This document shows positions 41,253-50,584 of a DNA stretch of 64,000 nt, one piece after another. The notes beneath the pieces were generated by a model. The model worked only from the letters and a program-made list of their open reading frames with translations. It ran no database searches and was not told the origin of the DNA. Source of the stretch: Pandoraea aquatica (GTDB lineage Bacteria; Pseudomonadota; Gammaproteobacteria; Burkholderiales; Burkholderiaceae); the NCBI RefSeq assembly GCF_902459565.1, contig NZ_CABPSN010000004.1, positions 124,001-188,000 of the forward strand. The letters run 5' to 3'. Each line of letters opens with the position of its first letter. Position 1 is the stretch's first letter. A program made the position numbers and the translations under genes.

Positions 41253-42100
41253 GTAGCGCGACATCGTCTCTCGCGTTCCATCGGTCGGGGCAGCTAACGT
41301 TGCTCTGGACGTTGCGTATCACTGCGCTGGCGCTATTGCTGCTGCCGTGCGTGTGGATGCTAGGTGTAGCCTTCACGCCGACACTGGAGCGTCTCGATCA
41401 TCCGCTGGCGCTGTGGCCGCAGACGCCGACCTTGCAGCACTTCCAGACCGTATGGGAGAGCGGTATCGGGCGTCAGGTGCTCAATTCCCTGCTGGTGAGT
41501 TGCGGCACGACGCTGCTGTCGCTGACGTTGGCGTTTCCGGCGGCTTACGCGCTCGTGCGTCTGCGTTTCCCGGCGCGATTGGATGTGGTTTTCCTGATGC
41601 TGGTGCTGGCGGTCAAGCTGATGCCGCCGATCACCGTCGCCGTGCCGTTGTTTTCGCTGGCGAAGACGTTGCATCTGCTCGACTCGGAAGTTGGGCTGAT
41701 GCTGGCCTATCAGGTGTACACGCTGCCGCTGTCGATCTGGATGCTGCTGTCGTTCGTGCGCGAGATTCCCGTCGATTACGACGAAGCGGCGTGCATCGAT
41801 GGCGCAGGGCTGTTTCGTCGGCTGGTCGACATCATGTTGCCGCTGTGTGCGCCGGGATTGGTGGCGACGGCGATCTTCGTGCTGATTGCCGCGTGGAACG
41901 AGTTTCTGCTTGCGCTGCTGTTCGTCTCGTCGCCGAGCAAGTTCACGTTGCCGCTCGCGGTGGCGGGCTACGTCACGGAGAACGGCATCGATTGGGGCGA
42001 TCTGATGAGCGTGGGCATGATCGCGTCGCTGCCGACGTTGGCCGTCGCGGGATACGTGCAGCGGTATTTGCTGCACGGGTTTTCCGGCGGGCTGAAGTGA
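41249..42100 (+). CDS. ABC sugar permease (MalG/UgpE type)
   Basis: 283 residues, six helices. EAA loop EIPVDYDEAACIDGAGLFRRLVDIMLPL is of MalG type. The start ATG 41249 overlaps the previous stop (ATGA). The frame is open much further upstream, but only as a shadow of the first permease. No ATP-binding subunit gene follows: the next gene is the minus-strand LacI regulator, so the importer must borrow an ATPase from elsewhere. Confidence 0.92.
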   Translation: MSSATSSLAFHRSGQLTLLWTLRITALALLLLPCVWMLGVAFTPTLERLDHPLALWPQTPTLQHFQTVWESGIGRQVLNSLLVSCGTTLLSLTLAFPAAYALVRLRFPARLDVVFLMLVLAVKLMPPITVAVPLFSLAKTLHLLDSEVGLMLAYQVYTLPLSIWMLLSFVREIPVDYDEAACIDGAGLFRRLVDIMLPLCAPGLVATAIFVLIAAWNEFLLALLFVSSPSKFTLPLAVAGYVTENGIDWGDLMSVGMIASLPTLAVAGYVQRYLLHGFSGGLK

Positions 42101-42118
42101 CCGGCGAGGTTGGGGGCG

Positions 42119-43159
42119 TCAGGCGCAGGTTTTACGCACGACGCTCGTGACCGGGACGATGCGCGTTCGCGAGACACCCGAGAACGCGTTCATGCGGTCG
42201 ATGAGCAGTTCGATGGCGGTATCTGCCAGCGCATGCGTGTCCTGCACGATGGTCGTGAGTTGGTAGTTATCGTAATTCGCGGCGGGAATATCGTCGAAGC
42301 CGACGACGCGGAGGTCCTCTGGCACGCGCATGCCGAAATGCTGGCGGGCCGTGTCGATGAAGCCGAGCGCGAGCAGATCGGACGAGCAGAACACGCCATC
42401 GGGGCGCGGCGCTTGCCGGTCGTGCGTGGCGAGCAGGGCGTGCGCGGCAGCGACGCCGCATTCGTAAGTGTCACCGGGGGTGCTGTGGGTTTCGACCGGG
42501 TGTGTGAGCGTCGCACCTTCCTTGACGATGTGTTGTATCGCGCGAAGGAAGCCGGCGCAGCGAGCTTTGCCGTTGTAGCTGGGTTTGGTCGGGCCGACGA
42601 AGGCGAGGCGTGTCGCACCGGCGTCGATCAGGAGCCGGGCGGCGAGTGTGGCGCCTGCGGCGTTGTCGCTCACTGCCACGTCTGCACCGGGCAGGTTCGA
42701 CGCGCGGTTGATCATCACCACGGGAATCTCGCCTTCGAGGTACTGGCGGGCGAGTCCGAGCGGTGGAGAGGCCGACGTCATGATGATGCCGCCGATCCGG
42801 TAGCTCAGCAGCATGTCGAGCGACTGCTGGATTTGCACGGGATCTTCCGCGTTCACCACGATGGGGGTGAGTTTGTGACGACCGAGAGCGGCAATGATCT
42901 GCGAGAGGAGTTTCGCGCGGAACGGGTTTTCGAAGCCGGCGGTGACAACGCCGACCATGCTGCTGCGCTGCATGATCATCTCGCGGGCGATCAGGTTGAC
43001 CTGATAGCCGAGCGAGCGTGCGGCTTCCATAACGCGCTCCCGGGTCTCCGGGGCGATGCTGGCGGTCGGCGAGAACGCGCGCGAGACGGCGGAGCGCGAC
43101 ACACCCGCGCGGCGGGCGACGTCGGCGGCGGTGACCCAGGACGTTTGTTTCTTCGGCAT
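42119..43159 (-). CDS. LacI-family transcriptional regulator
   Basis: 346 residues. LacI HTH VTAADVARRAGVSRSAVSRAFSP and hinge, then a periplasmic-binding-protein-like sensor (MVGVVTAGFENPFRAKLLSQI; SDLLALGFIDTARQHFG). Start 43159 (MPKKQTSW) fits the family. It sits between the sugar importer and the PI-PLC-like gene, back-to-back with the latter, and is likely to bind the palindrome at 39062-39077. The effector is probably the imported sugar or polyol. Confidence 0.9.
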   Translation of the reverse strand: MPKKQTSWVTAADVARRAGVSRSAVSRAFSPTASIAPETRERVMEAARSLGYQVNLIAREMIMQRSSMVGVVTAGFENPFRAKLLSQIIAALGRHKLTPIVVNAEDPVQIQQSLDMLLSYRIGGIIMTSASPPLGLARQYLEGEIPVVMINRASNLPGADVAVSDNAAGATLAARLLIDAGATRLAFVGPTKPSYNGKARCAGFLRAIQHIVKEGATLTHPVETHSTPGDTYECGVAAAHALLATHDRQAPRPDGVFCSSDLLALGFIDTARQHFGMRVPEDLRVVGFDDIPAANYDNYQLTTIVQDTHALADTAIELLIDRMNAFSGVSRTRIVPVTSVVRKTCA

Positions 43160-43224
43160 GGCGTGACGAGTAGGGGGACGCAAAGCTTGCTTCGCGCAGC
43201 GTGCACGACGAAAAGGGCAAGAAG

Positions 43225-44208
43225 ATGACGAACGAACAAGATGCAACGGTAACACGTGCCACGCCGGCCGCCTGGATGACGGATCTGCGTGACGACATCC
43301 CGCTTAACGGCCTCACGTTGCCCGGCAGTCATGACACGTGCGCCTACACCGTGGACGACGCGCTCGCCCGGACGCAGCGCGCGAGTCTGGCGGTCCAACT
43401 GGCGCGCGGCGTGCGGGTGCTCGATATTCGCTGCCGTCACGAAGACGATGTGTTTCACATCAATCATCAACGCATTGCGTTGGGGCTGATGTTCGACGAC
43501 GTCATCGCGACCTGTGCGGCGTTTTTCGTGCGTCATCCGGGCGAATGCATCGTGATGTCGGTGAAGGACGAATGCGGCGATCGGCACTGTACGCGCAGTT
43601 TCGCGCAGACCTTTGCGTCGTACGTCGAGCAGTACGCGGCGCATGTCCGTTGGTATCTGGGCGACACGATTCCACGTCTGGGCGACGTGCGTGGGGCGAT
43701 TGTGTTGTGGCGGCGCTTTGCCCATGCGTCGACGGCGATTGCGCCAATGGGCATCGATCTCACGGCGTGGCCGGACAACGCGACGTTTGACATCGAGCGC
43801 GCCGGTGCGGGGTTCACGATTCAGGATGAATACCGTGTGCCGGTGGAGGCGTCCATCGATTTCAAATGGCAGAGGATCGATGCACTGCTGGCTCGCACAG
43901 GGGCGCTTGCGGCGCAGCGCTGGGTAGTCAACTTTTGCAGCGGCACCGGGATGGGCGCGAATCCGTACCGCGTCGCATGGGGCGGTGGCGGGCCCGATCA
44001 ACGCGGCATCAACGACATGCTGAGCGCGCGGCTGACCACGTTTGATGGGCCGTGCGGCACGATGATGCTCGATTTCTGCGAACACGCGGATTGGGCGCTG
44101 GTGCGCGAGCTGGTGGCGCGAAACGCGCGGTGGTGCGGCGGTCTGGCCGACGACCGCGATGTCGACGACGGCGACGATGGCGAATCTCCGCGTTCTCTGG
44201 AGGCGTGA
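43225..44208 (+). CDS. Phosphatidylinositol-specific phospholipase C-like protein (PI-PLC X domain)
   Basis: 327 residues. The PI-PLC X domain is seen in LPGSHDTCAYT (His36, Asp37), VRVLDIRCRHEDDVFHINHQ (Arg69; His78 and His81 as the second catalytic His) and GECIVMSVKDE. These spacings match Bacillus PI-PLC (His32, Arg69, His82). Unlike secreted PI-PLCs there is no signal peptide. The C-terminus is Asp-rich. Start 43225 is chosen for the SD-like AAGAAG. With an inositol monophosphatase downstream it suggests inositol phosphate metabolism in the cytosol. Confidence 0.82.
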   Translation: MTNEQDATVTRATPAAWMTDLRDDIPLNGLTLPGSHDTCAYTVDDALARTQRASLAVQLARGVRVLDIRCRHEDDVFHINHQRIALGLMFDDVIATCAAFFVRHPGECIVMSVKDECGDRHCTRSFAQTFASYVEQYAAHVRWYLGDTIPRLGDVRGAIVLWRRFAHASTAIAPMGIDLTAWPDNATFDIERAGAGFTIQDEYRVPVEASIDFKWQRIDALLARTGALAAQRWVVNFCSGTGMGANPYRVAWGGGGPDQRGINDMLSARLTTFDGPCGTMMLDFCEHADWALVRELVARNARWCGGLADDRDVDDGDDGESPRSLEA

Positions 44209-44219
44209 TGCGCCGTCTT

Positions 44220-44255
44220 GATGCTCCCGCATTGATGCCCCCGCATTGATGCCCC
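44220..44255 (+). repeat. Short tandem repeat, 14-bp unit x2.5
   Basis: GATGCTCCCGCATT, GATGCCCCCGCATT and a partial GATGCCCC follow one another in the gap between the PI-PLC-like gene and the inositol monophosphatase gene. Probably replication slippage; no function proposed. Confidence 0.6.
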
Positions 44256-44327
44256 ATTACGCACGTTTGGGTTTCGCTTTATCCCCCGGGCGGCTGTCGC
44301 CGCCGTTTTTCATCAGGAATTCGTTCC

Positions 44328-45122
44328 ATGCATCCCATGCTTAATGTCGCGATCCATGCTGCGCTCGGCGCGGCACAGATCATCCATCGCGCCTCGGGCG
44401 ATCTCAACCGGCTCACCGTCAGCAAGAAGCAGCACAACGATTTCGTGACGGAAGTGGACAAAGCGTCCGAGGCGGCGATCATCGACATGCTTCGGCGAGC
44501 CTATCCGGATCATGCGATTCTGGCGGAAGAGTCGGGGCGTGAGGCGAGCAGTTCCGACTTCGAGTGGATCATCGACCCGCTGGACGGCACGACGAACTTT
44601 ATCCACGGCTTTCCGTACTACTGCGTGTCGATTGCGCTGGCGTATCGGGGCGAGGTGGTTCAGGCGGTGGTCTACGACCCGAACGCGAACGAGCTGTTCA
44701 CGGCGACGCGCGGCGGCGGGGCGTTTCTGAATGAGCGTCCGATCCGTGTGGGCGAGCGGGCGGAACTGGCCGACGGACTGATCGGCACCGGCTTCCCGTT
44801 CCGGGAGACGGACGATGTCGAGACGTACACGCGCCTGTTTATTGAGATGAGCGGTGCCTGTGCGGGGCTGCGACGCCCGGGGGCATGTGCACTGGATCTC
44901 GCGAACGTCGCCGCCGGTCGGCTCGACGGCTTTTTCGAGCAGGGCGTGAACGCGTGGGACATGGCCGCCGGGAGTCTTCTGATCACGGAAGCGGGTGGCC
45001 GAGTGGGCGATTACGCGGGTGGAGGCGATTTCCTGCGTCTCGGCGAGATCGTCGCCGGAAACCCGGCGGTGTATGCGCAGATGTTGCCGAAGCTGGCGGG
45101 GTATAGCCGGATGGTGCAGTGA
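44328..45122 (+). CDS. Inositol-1-monophosphatase family protein (SuhB-like)
   Basis: 264 residues, Mg2+-dependent phosphatase. Metal-site motifs [22 protein letters not shown] and [15 protein letters not shown] are complete. It hydrolyses myo-inositol-1-phosphate or related sugar phosphates; SuhB homologs also act in rRNA antitermination. 119 bp after the PI-PLC-like gene on the same strand. This may be the housekeeping SuhB; context allows either. Confidence 0.93.
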   Translation: MHPMLNVAIHAALGAAQIIHRASGDLNRLTVSKKQHNDFVTEVDKASEAAIIDMLRRAYPDHAILAEESGREASSSDFEWIIDPLDGTTNFIHGFPYYCVSIALAYRGEVVQAVVYDPNANELFTATRGGGAFLNERPIRVGERAELADGLIGTGFPFRETDDVETYTRLFIEMSGACAGLRRPGACALDLANVAAGRLDGFFEQGVNAWDMAAGSLLITEAGGRVGDYAGGGDFLRLGEIVAGNPAVYAQMLPKLAGYSRMVQ

Positions 45123-45225
45123 TTGAGGGCGGGGCGGGCGAGTGACGGGGCAGCCGGCGAGGTAAGCTACGCTGGTGCTTGCACCGTATCTTTCGTGTTC
45201 CGTCCAATTCAACCGGGCCATCACT

Positions 45226-46383
45226 ATGCCACTCGTTTCTGTTGCGTTTGCACCCTTGCGGCCGTCGCTGACGAGGTTTGTCGACAACGTCCTGAAGTGG
45301 GGTGTTCCGTTTGTGAGCGCCAGCGTTCTCATAGGCGTGCTCAGCGGCGCACATCCAGCCCACGCGGCGACGTCTGCCGAACGAGCGCGTCTCAACGCAC
45401 CTGTTAAGGCCGTCGCCGATCAGCGCATCGCTGTCGATACGTCGCACGGTAGTGGCCTGTTGCCCGTCTACGCGGACCATCCGATCGATCAGGCAGCACC
45501 CGACGTCACGCGCGTGTTTATCGTCATTCACGGCACGCTGCGCAATGCCGACACGTATTACGCCTCGGGACTCCAGGTAATCGGGAAGGCCGACGTGCCC
45601 CGTAACAGCACGATGGTCGTCGCACCCCAGTTTCTGACGCCCGCCGACACGCGGGCGTTTTCATTGCCGGCATCGACACTCGCATGGTCGCAGGAAGGAT
45701 GGAAAGGGGGCGAGCCGGCGCGTAAGCCGGTACCCATCAGCTCGTTCGAGGCGCTCGATGCGCTGCTCGCGCATTTCGCCAACCGCAGCTTGTATCCGTC
45801 GCTGTCGACCGTCGTCGTGATGGGGCATTCTGCCGGCGCGCAGTTGTTGCAGCGCTATGCCGTGACAGGGCGCGAGGGGGATTCACTCGCCCGTGTCGGC
45901 ATTGCGTTGCGCTATGTGGTGGCGAATCCGTCGAGCTATCTGTATTTCGACGATGAGCGGCCGAATAGTCAGGTAATGGCGAACGGTGCCTGCCCGCGTG
46001 CGACGCAATGGAAGTACGGCTTGAAGTCGGCACCTCCCTACGTGGCGTCGCAGGACGTGCGCGACCTCGAAACGCGTTACGTTGCACGCGATGTCGTGTA
46101 CCTGCTCGGGCAGGCCGACACGAATCCGTACACGCACTTCATCGATCGTTCATGCGCAGGAATGGCGCAGGGCCCGTACCGGCTCGCACGAGGGTTAGCT
46201 TATTTCGACTATCTGAAGAAGCGACATCCGGATGGCCTCAAGCAGAAGGTCGTAGAAGTGCCCGGCGTCGGACACGACGGACTCGGCATGTTCACATCTG
46301 CCTGCGGTCTCGCCGTATTGTTCGACCGCGCGTTGCCAGCGTCGTGCCCGGCGATCGCGGGCACTGCGCCGAATGCTCGATGA
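45226..46383 (+). CDS. Secreted alpha/beta hydrolase
   Basis: 385 residues. N-terminal signal/anchor helix (WGVPFVSASVLIGVLSGAHPAHA|AT). The alpha/beta core shows FIVIHGTLRNADTYY (oxyanion strand) and the nucleophile elbow VVMGHSAGAQLLQRYA. A late VPGVGHDGLGMF provides the catalytic His. Start 45226 removes an unrelated upstream stretch. The substrate is unknown; the pattern resembles uncharacterised esterase/PHB-depolymerase-like proteins. Confidence 0.8.
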   Translation: MPLVSVAFAPLRPSLTRFVDNVLKWGVPFVSASVLIGVLSGAHPAHAATSAERARLNAPVKAVADQRIAVDTSHGSGLLPVYADHPIDQAAPDVTRVFIVIHGTLRNADTYYASGLQVIGKADVPRNSTMVVAPQFLTPADTRAFSLPASTLAWSQEGWKGGEPARKPVPISSFEALDALLAHFANRSLYPSLSTVVVMGHSAGAQLLQRYAVTGREGDSLARVGIALRYVVANPSSYLYFDDERPNSQVMANGACPRATQWKYGLKSAPPYVASQDVRDLETRYVARDVVYLLGQADTNPYTHFIDRSCAGMAQGPYRLARGLAYFDYLKKRHPDGLKQKVVEVPGVGHDGLGMFTSACGLAVLFDRALPASCPAIAGTAPNAR

Positions 46384-46436
46384 ATTGAATGCTATTTGGT
46401 TGGGGAGATATGAGTGCCCCCCAACCGAAGCTCACA

Positions 46437-47810
46437 TCACGTTGACACTGTCTCGAGTTGAGATCCCCTAGTCTCTATGCCGAAGCACCAAACGCACGCC
46501 GCAGCGATGCCGAAGCAGGTCGCCGAAAAGAGAAACACTGCATCGCTCGTCGACCAGGTAACGATGGCGCCCACGAGGGTCGGTCCAAGCAAAGCACCGA
46601 TTCGACCGCAGAGCGATGCATATCCACAACCTGTGGCGCGCGCTCTGGAGGGAAACAGCTCCGGCGTGTAAGCATACAAAACGGCCCACATGCCAAAAGC
46701 AAAAAACTGCATGCATGCCCCAGCCGCATAAATTGCCCATTCGGCAGCGGCAACCTGCAACAGTTGCCCGAAGACGTATGTCGCGATTGCGCCACCCGCG
46801 AGGGTGGTGACGCACGTCAACTTTCGTCCGATCCGCTCTACCGCCCAGGCCGCGGCGAGGAACCCAGGAATGCCACCCAGTGATATGTAAACCGTAAACA
46901 ACACGGACTTCGTTACCGCGATTCCAGCGGCTTGTTGCAGCGCGCCCAGCCAAGTGTTCAACCCGTAAAATCCCAGTAGCGCGAAGAACCATAAGCCCCC
47001 GACGACAAGGGTGCGCACCCGATAGTTTGCCGACCAGATGACGCGTAGGCCGCGCCCGCCTGCGATGGGTTCTACCGGCGTAGGTGAAATCGACGGCAAA
47101 GTGTCCAAGCCGAGCCTGCGCATCACAGACCGCTCAATGTTGGCTACGACTTCGTCGGCTTCGGCGTATCGCCCTTGAGATTCGAGCCAGCGGGCCGACT
47201 CGGGCACATATCGACGAACCGCGAAGAGAAATAGGGCCGGTGCGGCTTCCAGGGCGAACAGAACACGCCAGCTGTGTTGGGCCAGTATGGCGTAGGAAAG
47301 GAGGCCGGCGCAGATGAATGCGAGAGGCCAATTTCCATCCATCAGCGCGAGGTATTTGCCGCGCTTTTGGGTCGGAATGAACTCGGACAACAGAGTCTGT
47401 GCAAGCGGCAACTCCATCCCCATGCCAATGCCAAGCAGAACCCGGCAAGCGCCGAGCGCTACCGGTCCCGGTGCCAGCGCGCACAACGCACTGCCGGCAC
47501 CCCAAACCAGCATGCTGATCTGAAACACCGGCTTTCGTCCGAATCGGTCGGCGGCAACACCCGAGCAGATGGCGCCGATAGCCATGCCAACAAAGCTCGC
47601 GCTACCAATCATGCCCGCTTGCACGTTCGTGAGCGCGAAGTCGGCTTTGATCGAGCCCAGCAGGAACGCCATGGTTGCGAGATCAATGTTGTCGAAGAAA
47701 AATGCCAGCGATATCACCAGAAATAGCCATCGGTGATATCCACACACCGGCAATCGTTCCAAACGTTGTGCTGCCGAAACTCTGCTCACTTCAATCGATT
47801 GCATTTGCAT
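46437..47810 (-). CDS. MFS transporter, metabolite:H+ symporter type
   Basis: 457 residues with 12 helices. Motif A GVAADRFGRKPVFQISML and the signature PESARWLESQGRYAEAD plus the RGKYLALMDG loop place it in the sugar-porter/aromatic-acid symporter branch, so an importer is more likely than an exporter. Start 47810 has SD GGAGAGAG. Same strand as the RidA-PurA-PNPOx operon and 200 bp after it, so probably part of the same locus. The substrate could be the compound processed by that cluster. Confidence 0.85.
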   Translation of the reverse strand: MQMQSIEVSRVSAAQRLERLPVCGYHRWLFLVISLAFFFDNIDLATMAFLLGSIKADFALTNVQAGMIGSASFVGMAIGAICSGVAADRFGRKPVFQISMLVWGAGSALCALAPGPVALGACRVLLGIGMGMELPLAQTLLSEFIPTQKRGKYLALMDGNWPLAFICAGLLSYAILAQHSWRVLFALEAAPALFLFAVRRYVPESARWLESQGRYAEADEVVANIERSVMRRLGLDTLPSISPTPVEPIAGGRGLRVIWSANYRVRTLVVGGLWFFALLGFYGLNTWLGALQQAAGIAVTKSVLFTVYISLGGIPGFLAAAWAVERIGRKLTCVTTLAGGAIATYVFGQLLQVAAAEWAIYAAGACMQFFAFGMWAVLYAYTPELFPSRARATGCGYASLCGRIGALLGPTLVGAIVTWSTSDAVFLFSATCFGIAAACVWCFGIETRGSQLETVST

Positions 47811-48010
47811 ACGACTCTCTCCATTTGCGCGTCTCGTTGAATTCGTCAGCACCCAATTTCGGTGCTGGCCGTATCAATGTCGTGCGCCAAAACTCGGGCG
47901 GCGCGCTGGAAAATGTCGTAAGCAATCGAAGTTACGCCAATGTGAGTCGTGATACTCCTTTCAAATTTCAGCCAGGCATGGCTGGCGCTCGTTCAGCATG
48001 AGTGGAAAGA

Positions 48011-48631
48011 CTATTGACTGCGACCGAAACGATGAGGATCGAATGCTTCCTCGGGTAAGCCGGAGGCGCACGCACCCCGCTCGAACGCATAGCGAAGATA
48101 CGGGGCTCTAGGTTGACCGGGCGGCGAGTACTGGCCGTCGGCCAGAATGCGCTTTTTTGCGCTGAGGCTCTCGATGCGGCAACGGATGGCCATTATCTGA
48201 TTCGCGGCGGCGGGCTCTATGGCGGTGTAGTCGTTTTCTGGGCGGAACTTTGCCAGCGCTTCATTTTGGTGTGCAATCACATGATGCGTGTCGAGACTGG
48301 TCATGGCCCGACACCGTGCGATAACGCTGTAGTACTCAAGGCTCGTGTTTTGGCCTTTGGGCGCTTTCAAGAGAGCGACAGGACGATCGATGGCGATCAC
48401 AACGTGCGGATCTTGTTGAATGAGTCGGGAGAATGTCCCGAATCGAGAGCAGTGGATCAGAAACGCGTCACCCGTAAAGGTGAAACTTTGTGGCACCACG
48501 TAAGGAAACGGGTCGTCGTTGACTGCCGCACGACAAATCAGTTCGTCTTGCAAGAATGCTTCGATGGCGGGCCAGTCACTCCACGCGAGATCGGTCCGTC
48601 GCATCTCGTTGTCGAGGTAGTCAGGTGTCAT
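48011..48631 (-). CDS. Pyridoxamine 5'-phosphate oxidase-like flavoprotein
   Basis: 206 residues, split-barrel FMN-binding fold: FLQDELICRAAVNDDPFPYVVPQSFTF and FLIHCSRFGTFSRLIQQDPHVVIAID are the typical N-terminal strands. Similar to the NimA/PNPOx-like family rather than PdxH. ATG 48631 overlaps the end of the purA-like gene by 11 nt, so it is cotranscribed. It may reduce a nitro or flavin-accessible group; substrate unknown. Confidence 0.8.
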   Translation of the reverse strand: MTPDYLDNEMRRTDLAWSDWPAIEAFLQDELICRAAVNDDPFPYVVPQSFTFTGDAFLIHCSRFGTFSRLIQQDPHVVIAIDRPVALLKAPKGQNTSLEYYSVIARCRAMTSLDTHHVIAHQNEALAKFRPENDYTAIEPAAANQIMAIRCRIESLSAKKRILADGQYSPPGQPRAPYLRYAFERGACASGLPEEAFDPHRFGRSQ

Positions 48632-50012
48632 GGCTGATGTCTCCTTCGGTGATGGTAAGTAGCTGCTCACGGCCGGGTCCAAAGCCGATTCCGACGAGGC
48701 GGCTTTCGCTGAACTTTTGAATCGTCTGGAGCAGCTTCTGCAGCGTGCGCGGAAGCTCCGTGAAGGCGTTCAGCGTCGTGGGCAATGCGTCGAAAGCGGG
48801 AAAGTGCCGGAGCTCGGGCGCCAATGTGCCGGCACCGGGAGCGTTCACGAGCACGGGGATCTGGCCGTCGCGCGTCTTCGAGAAAAGGGATAGGCAGTCA
48901 CACTTGTTCAGATAGAGCTCGTCCACGCCATGTCGCTTCACCACCTCAGCCAACTGGGCAAGATCCAGCCGTCCGAGGCGACGCGGGCGTCCGCTACCGG
49001 TGCCGTACTCGCGCGTCAAAATACGAAGCGCAATGCCGACGGAAAAATCGTCGTCTGAACTGAGCAGGGCGTCGGGGTCGAACCGATTCGTTTCCTCTCG
49101 CCAGCCGATGCCCTGAAGCGCGGCGTCGGCGCAGTATCGCGCTGACCGTGCGCCCCCGAACTCTGAGCGAAACGGCCCCGAGCCGACGCGAGAAACGATC
49201 GCTTTCGCGACGCCGATCGTCTTACGGTGATACTTGCAGGGAAGGTCGCCCCCGACAAAAGCGAACGACGGCGACGTGTGACTGGACGTGACGTACGGTT
49301 GCGCTCCTGCTGTGACATCGAGCATGACAGACTGCGCGCCTTCGAAAAGTACTCTCGCGCCGTCCATGACTTTGCGAGTGATCCACTGGGAATCCACCAC
49401 AGTGATCGTGTCTCGCAAGCGCTCCCAGGCTTCGCGCATGGTGGCGATGGTCAACGCTCTGGACGTCTCGTCTTCCGGGGCGTTTCCGCTCAGGGACGCA
49501 TACTGCGCCATTTGCGCGAACGTCCAGGCTTCATCCACAATCAGATCGCGAACCTGAAGCGCAGTTCGTACACCACGATGCGAACGGAGGGCCAGGCCTG
49601 CGTAACACGGCCCGACGCCATTGCCGGTCGTACCGATGTCCGCCCCGTTCCCAGCATCGAATTCCAGATGAGCGGGTTGAATCAACGCGCATTCCTCGCT
49701 GACAAACAGACGGTCATGGAGCCCGATGCCGATGTTGGCTAGCGTATCGATCTCATCCGACAGCTTCGTCAGATTGACCACGCATCCCGATCCGATGTAA
49801 AGCAACGTCTTCGGATGAAACACGCCGGAAGGCACTTGGGCAAGTCGGGCACGGCCTTGGGGTGAATCCACTGTATGACCAGCGTTTGCGCCGCCGTTAA
49901 AACGCGCGAGGATGTCGTAATCGCCAGCAAGTCTGTCGACGATTTTTGCTTTTCCCTCGTCACCATATTGCAGTCCGACAAGTACGTCGGCGTAACCAGT
50001 GGCGGCGTTCAT
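48621..50012 (-). CDS. Adenylosuccinate synthetase paralog
   Basis: 463 residues (about 430 in housekeeping PurA). P-loop GLQYGDEGKAKIVD has catalytic Asp18, with GKAK instead of the usual GKGK. NAGHT with His46 is present, as are IGTTGNGVGPCYA, the IMP loop and LNKCDCL in the base-binding region. It should ligate aspartate to IMP or an analogue using GTP. It overlaps RidA upstream (ATGA) and PNPOx downstream, so it is in a specialised operon rather than the usual purine context (hisZ-purA in Betaproteobacteria). It may be a biosynthetic ligase or a self-resistance copy. Confidence 0.85.
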   Translation of the reverse strand: MNAATGYADVLVGLQYGDEGKAKIVDRLAGDYDILARFNGGANAGHTVDSPQGRARLAQVPSGVFHPKTLLYIGSGCVVNLTKLSDEIDTLANIGIGLHDRLFVSEECALIQPAHLEFDAGNGADIGTTGNGVGPCYAGLALRSHRGVRTALQVRDLIVDEAWTFAQMAQYASLSGNAPEDETSRALTIATMREAWERLRDTITVVDSQWITRKVMDGARVLFEGAQSVMLDVTAGAQPYVTSSHTSPSFAFVGGDLPCKYHRKTIGVAKAIVSRVGSGPFRSEFGGARSARYCADAALQGIGWREETNRFDPDALLSSDDDFSVGIALRILTREYGTGSGRPRRLGRLDLAQLAEVVKRHGVDELYLNKCDCLSLFSKTRDGQIPVLVNAPGAGTLAPELRHFPAFDALPTTLNAFTELPRTLQKLLQTIQKFSESRLVGIGFGPGREQLLTITEGDISHDT

Positions 50013-50473
50013 GGGGCGAGCACGAACGTGGCCTCGATTTCCACGGGCGCGTTGAACGGAAGGCTTGCGACGCCGATGGCGATTCGTGCATGTTCACCTG
50101 CCTCGCCGAAGAGTTGTGTCAGCAGCTCCGATGCTGCGTTCACGATTGACGGCGCGTCTGCAAATCCTTCCGACGTCGCAACAAAGCCGCCAACGCGCAG
50201 CACATGCTTCACGCGATCCAATTGCCCGTCCGTGGCAACGTGGACCCATCCGAGTATGTTCATGACGCAAAGTCTCGCGGCGTTGCGCGCGTCGTCGGTG
50301 GACACGTCAGCCGGCACCTTACCGGTCCAGGCAGGTGCGCCGTCGCGCACCGGTAATTGCCCCGATACGATCAGTGTGTTCTCGTGCAGTTTGAAAGGTT
50401 TGAAGGGCGCAGATGTCACCGAAAGTTGCGGCAGGGCGAGTTCTGCTTCGGCGATGCGTTTGTAGATGCTCAT
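50009..50473 (-). CDS. RidA/YjgF-family protein
   Basis: 154 residues. The TLIVSGQLPVRDG and ARLCVMNILGWV segments and the closing VEIEATFVLAP are RidA-family features; the group with an N-terminal extension is RutC/Rid7-like. RidA proteins hydrolyse reactive enamine/imine intermediates. The usual Arg before the C-terminal end is not obvious, so deaminase activity is unsure. First gene of the RidA-PurA-PNPOx operon; stop and next start overlap by 4 nt. Start 50473 precedes the SD GGAGATCAAATG. Confidence 0.82.
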   Translation of the reverse strand: MSIYKRIAEAELALPQLSVTSAPFKPFKLHENTLIVSGQLPVRDGAPAWTGKVPADVSTDDARNAARLCVMNILGWVHVATDGQLDRVKHVLRVGGFVATSEGFADAPSIVNAASELLTQLFGEAGEHARIAIGVASLPFNAPVEIEATFVLAP

Positions 50474-50584
50474 TTGATCTCCAGAAAGGCGCCGCAAGTG
50501 CGGCTGCCCATTCATTCTGGAGGATTCAAAAAGGAGAAAATGTGGCGGTGGTGCAGACGTGTGTCGCGATTACGCCAATTCGCA

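Noticed and set aside
44220-44255. CRISPR-like repeat
   Set aside because: Only 2.5 directly adjoining 14-bp units without spacers; a slippage tandem repeat. No cas genes in the window.
48621-50012. PurZ-type enzyme for 2-aminoadenine (Z-genome) synthesis
   Set aside because: The P-loop keeps the catalytic Asp (GDEGK, D18) of PurA, which PurZ enzymes lack; no phage genes nearby.
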